Assembly (NCBI RefSeq): GCF_016653635.2
Contig: NZ_CP067420.1
Span: 872,594 to 936,593, forward strand
Direction: 5' to 3'
DNA length: 64,000 nucleotides
Origin: Skermanella sp. TT6
GTDB lineage: Bacteria > Pseudomonadota > Alphaproteobacteria > Azospirillales > Azospirillaceae
This document shows, piece after piece, positions 61,659 to 64,000 of this stretch; position 1 is the stretch's first letter, and each line of letters begins with the position of its first letter. The position numbers and the translations under genes are program-made. The notes beneath the pieces are model-generated. The model worked only from the letters and a program-made list of their open reading frames with translations. It had not been told where the DNA came from and searched no databases.

Positions 61659-63332
61659 ATGGGAGGGCGTGAGGAGCAAGGCTCGGGGCCGGGCAGGAGC
61701 AGGTTTTCGCTCAGGAGCATCAACCAGAAAGTCATCCTGTCCGTGGCGCTGCTGCTGATCGGCGGGCTCGGCGGGCTCGTCGCCTATCAGAGCTACACGT
61801 CGCGCGTCCTGGCGCTCAGCACCTTCGACGACAGCAACGCCATCCTCACGGCGACCTTGGGCGACAACATGTCCAGCGCGGTGAAATATGCGCGGACCGA
61901 GGCGCTCGCCAACTCCTACAAGGAGATCGCGCAGAACCCGCGCGCCGGGCTGGACGGGGTGATGGTGCAGACCGCCGACGGCAAGCTCCTCAACGAGTTC
62001 GCGCAGCCCGGCTTCGACAAGGCCCTGCTCCAGGCCTTCGTCGAGTCCCACAAGCTGCCGGCCGACAGCAACATCGTCACGGACGCGACCGACGACCACA
62101 CCTACATGATCATCCCCGTCGCGTTCGGCGCCCAGCGCGAGCGGATCGGCACGCTGGCGGTGGCCTGGAGCCGCGCCGCGGTGATGAAGGCGATCGCGGA
62201 CGACACCATGGCGTCGGCCCTGATCTCCATCGGGATCGTGGCGGCGCTCGTGGCCGCGCTCTACCTGCTGCTGCGACTCGTCGTGATCCGCCCGACCGGG
62301 GTCATCTCCGAAGCCATGGCGAAGATCACCCGCGGCGACCTGGATTTCGAGCTGGACCTGGTCCGGCGCGGCGACGAGATCGGCACCATGGCGCGGGCCG
62401 TCGGGGTCTTCCGCGAGAACGCGCTCAAGGTCCTCGACTTCGCCCGCGAGCAGGACCGCCTGAAGGCGGAGGCCGAGCAGAAGCGGGTCGAGCTGGTCGG
62501 CAGCATGGCCAACGACTTCGATCGCAAGATGGCCACCGTGCTCGACACCGTGTCGCGGTCGGCGGAGGAGATGGCCTCCTTCGCCCGCGCCATGTCGGAG
62601 AAGATGAACGAGGCCGAGCGCGGCACCGCGGAGATCACCCGGGCCACCGACAACACCATCTCCAACGTCGGCAACATCGCCGCGGCGACGGAGGAACTGT
62701 CCGCCACCACCAGCGAGATCGCCCAGCGGATCAACGAGAGCGTGGACGTCGCCCGCAAGACCGCCACCGCCGCCGACCAGACCAGCCGGACCATCGCCGA
62801 CCTCGCCGCCCAGGCGCTCAAGATCGGCGACATCGTCCAGCTCATCAACGACATCGCGGGCAAGACCAACCTGCTGGCGCTGAACGCCACCATCGAGGCG
62901 GCGCGCGCCGGAGAGGCCGGCCGGGGCTTCGCCGTCGTCGCGTCGGAGGTCAAGGCCCTGGCCAGCCAGACCGCCCAGGCGACCGACGAGATCACCCACC
63001 AGATCATGGGGGTCCAGCAGGTCACCAACCGCGCCGTGGAGGAAATCCGCACGATCTCGGCCGTCGCCGACGGCGCGCGGGAGATCGCCTCGGGCATCGC
63101 CGCCGCCGTGGAGGAGCAGAACATCACCACCCAGGACATCTCGCAGGCTGCCGCCCACGCCGCCAACGGCACCCAGGCGGTCGCCAGCAACATCAACGTG
63201 GTGACGCTGGGGGTGGTCGATGCCAGCCAGACGACCCGCCAATTGCTGGAGGCGAGCCAGGAGGTGACGAAGCAGTTCGACTACCTGCGTGCCCAGGTCA
63301 AGCAGTTCCTCAACGACATGCGCGCCGCGTAG
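61659..63332 (+). CDS. Methyl-accepting chemotaxis protein
   Basis: A 557-residue receptor: N-terminal helix [19 protein letters not shown], a periplasmic sensory part of about 150 residues ([20 protein letters not shown]), second helix [23 protein letters not shown], and a signalling domain with the hairpin tip [20 protein letters not shown] and [19 protein letters not shown]. It controls the CheA kinase; ligand unknown. The ATG at 61659 follows AAGGAGG. A copy of the dispersed repeat begins eight bases after its stop. Confidence 0.94.
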   Translation: MGGREEQGSGPGRSRFSLRSINQKVILSVALLLIGGLGGLVAYQSYTSRVLALSTFDDSNAILTATLGDNMSSAVKYARTEALANSYKEIAQNPRAGLDGVMVQTADGKLLNEFAQPGFDKALLQAFVESHKLPADSNIVTDATDDHTYMIIPVAFGAQRERIGTLAVAWSRAAVMKAIADDTMASALISIGIVAALVAALYLLLRLVVIRPTGVISEAMAKITRGDLDFELDLVRRGDEIGTMARAVGVFRENALKVLDFAREQDRLKAEAEQKRVELVGSMANDFDRKMATVLDTVSRSAEEMASFARAMSEKMNEAERGTAEITRATDNTISNVGNIAAATEELSATTSEIAQRINESVDVARKTATAADQTSRTIADLAAQALKIGDIVQLINDIAGKTNLLALNATIEAARAGEAGRGFAVVASEVKALASQTAQATDEITHQIMGVQQVTNRAVEEIRTISAVADGAREIASGIAAAVEEQNITTQDISQAAAHAANGTQAVASNINVVTLGVVDASQTTRQLLEASQEVTKQFDYLRAQVKQFLNDMRAA

Positions 63333-63339
63333 AGATGTG

Positions 63340-63505
63340 CCCGATCAGGTTGAACCGCTCCGTTCCTCTCGCCGCACCGTGTTGCGCCATGGGCGCAACC
63401 TACGGCTCGATGCAGGGCGGAAGTGATGCGGGCCGGCGATCGTAGGTTGCGCCCATGGCGCAACGCATCGGTTCGGCTGCCCCGGGGCGGATGGACCTGA
63501 TCGGG
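63340..63505. repeat. Dispersed mini-element with terminal inverted repeats, copy 2 (166 bp)
   Basis: Bounded by perfect 11-base inverted ends CCCGATCAGGT (63340-63350) and ACCTGATCGGG (63495-63505). Inside is one full unit plus part of another, opening with the palindrome TTGCGCCATGGGCGCAA (63382, 63447). The sequence closely follows copy 1 at 21113-21360, with one 65-base unit fewer. It sits between the chemoreceptor and the dioxygenase-like gene. Confidence 0.88.
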
Positions 63506-63540
63506 TACCGCTCTAGCCGCGGCGCGCCTCATCCCCCGTC

Positions 63541-64000
63541 TCAGCGCCCGCCTCGACCGATGACCCGGTGCAAGGTGCTCGACAGGGCGTTCTTGATCCT
63601 CCGCTGCGCCCTGTTGGACCAGCGCTGCTCATAGGCACGCTTGCGCTCCAGCCGCGCGGTCGGCTTGTCCAGGTTCCAGGGATAATCGACCGCCACCACC
63701 GGCTCCGGCTTCTGCACGGCGAACAGCAGCGAATAGACCTTGCGGGGCTGGCTCGACAGATTCGGCCCGGCATAGTGAAGCGTGCGGCTGTGATGGATCG
63801 AGACGGAGCCCTTTCGCATCGGGACCGTCACGGCCTTGTCCAGATCGACCCCGACCGCCTCCAGGCCCTCGATCCGCTTGTCGTCGCGGTAGTTGCGGTG
63901 CGTCAGCATCGGCCCGGTGTGGCTCTGCGGGACGAAGGTCAGGCAGCCGTTCTCCTCGTCCACGTCCTGCAGGGGCAGCCAGATCGTGATGTTCTCCACA
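63541..64000 (-). CDS. Phytanoyl-CoA dioxygenase-like protein, C-terminal part (partial)
   Basis: The gene runs beyond the right edge; about 153 codons are visible. The conserved ITIWLPLQDVDEENGCLTFV and SVSIHHSRTLHYAGPN (with distal His) match phytanoyl-CoA dioxygenase (PhyH) family enzymes, Fe(II)/2-oxoglutarate-dependent hydroxylases. The HxD metal ligands lie outside the window. A basic C-terminal tail of about 40 residues follows the domain. Substrate unknown. Confidence 0.88.
   Translation of the reverse strand, partial: VENITIWLPLQDVDEENGCLTFVPQSHTGPMLTHRNYRDDKRIEGLEAVGVDLDKAVTVPMRKGSVSIHHSRTLHYAGPNLSSQPRKVYSLLFAVQKPEPVVAVDYPWNLDKPTARLERKRAYEQRWSNRAQRRIKNALSSTLHRVIGRGGR

Overview
The window is GC-rich, densely coded chromosomal DNA from an alphaproteobacterium. 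An fbcFBH-type cytochrome bc1 operon (petABC), a phasin, an RpoH-family sigma factor, DUF1285/DUF6111/UbiK-type genes and a MoxR-DUF58-DUF4159 operon suggest Rhodospirillales, most like Azospirillum/Skermanella. That placement is inferred from gene content, not from a marker gene. No rRNA, tRNA or CRISPR array was seen.

Region 1 (1-2800) is the end of a ribose-type sugar ABC transporter operon: partial ATPase, permease, binding protein. Region 2 (2850-5803) holds a decayed autotransporter barrel, a small XRE regulator and a YbaL-like cation/proton antiporter.

Region 3 (5913-19504) is the most interesting part: about 13.6 kb on one strand, mostly with start/stop overlaps. In order it encodes an IclR regulator, a crotonase, a two-subunit B12-dependent acyl-CoA mutase, a class III CoA-transferase, a MeaB-type GTPase chaperone, a TRAP transporter (DctPQM), a second crotonase, a LarA-family nickel-pincer racemase/epimerase, and LarC, LarE and LarB, which make the nickel-pincer nucleotide (NPN) cofactor. 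The simplest reading is a catabolic pathway that imports an alpha-hydroxy acid, changes its stereochemistry with LarA, activates it to a CoA thioester and rearranges its carbon skeleton with the mutase. I do not recognise this combination as a described pathway.

Region 4 (19585-33900) has a hypothetical protein, a dispersed mini-repeat, tspO, a four-gene MoxR/DUF58/BatA-DUF4159/GATase-like operon, a DUF1285-Nudix-DUF6111-cca operon, a long inverted repeat, hemF and trmL. Region 5 (34160-49839) is mainly housekeeping: petABC with a clear terminator, DUF924 and VOC genes, a PAS-GGDEF-EAL protein, ychF, pth-rplY, prs, pgeF with a tiny membrane peptide gene, midA-lgt, ubiK, a YbjN-like gene and proC. 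Region 6 (49847-57590) carries a broken higBA remnant, an RpoH-like sigma factor, a TetR regulator beside a phasin gene, csaA, a Cache-HAMP protein without an output domain, and a membrane-fusion/glycosyltransferase pair with a PilZ domain, probably a c-di-GMP-controlled exopolysaccharide synthase. Region 7 (57696-64000) holds an EnvZ/OmpR-type system, a MarR regulator, ilvE, a chemoreceptor, a second copy of the mini-repeat and a partial phytanoyl-CoA dioxygenase-like gene.
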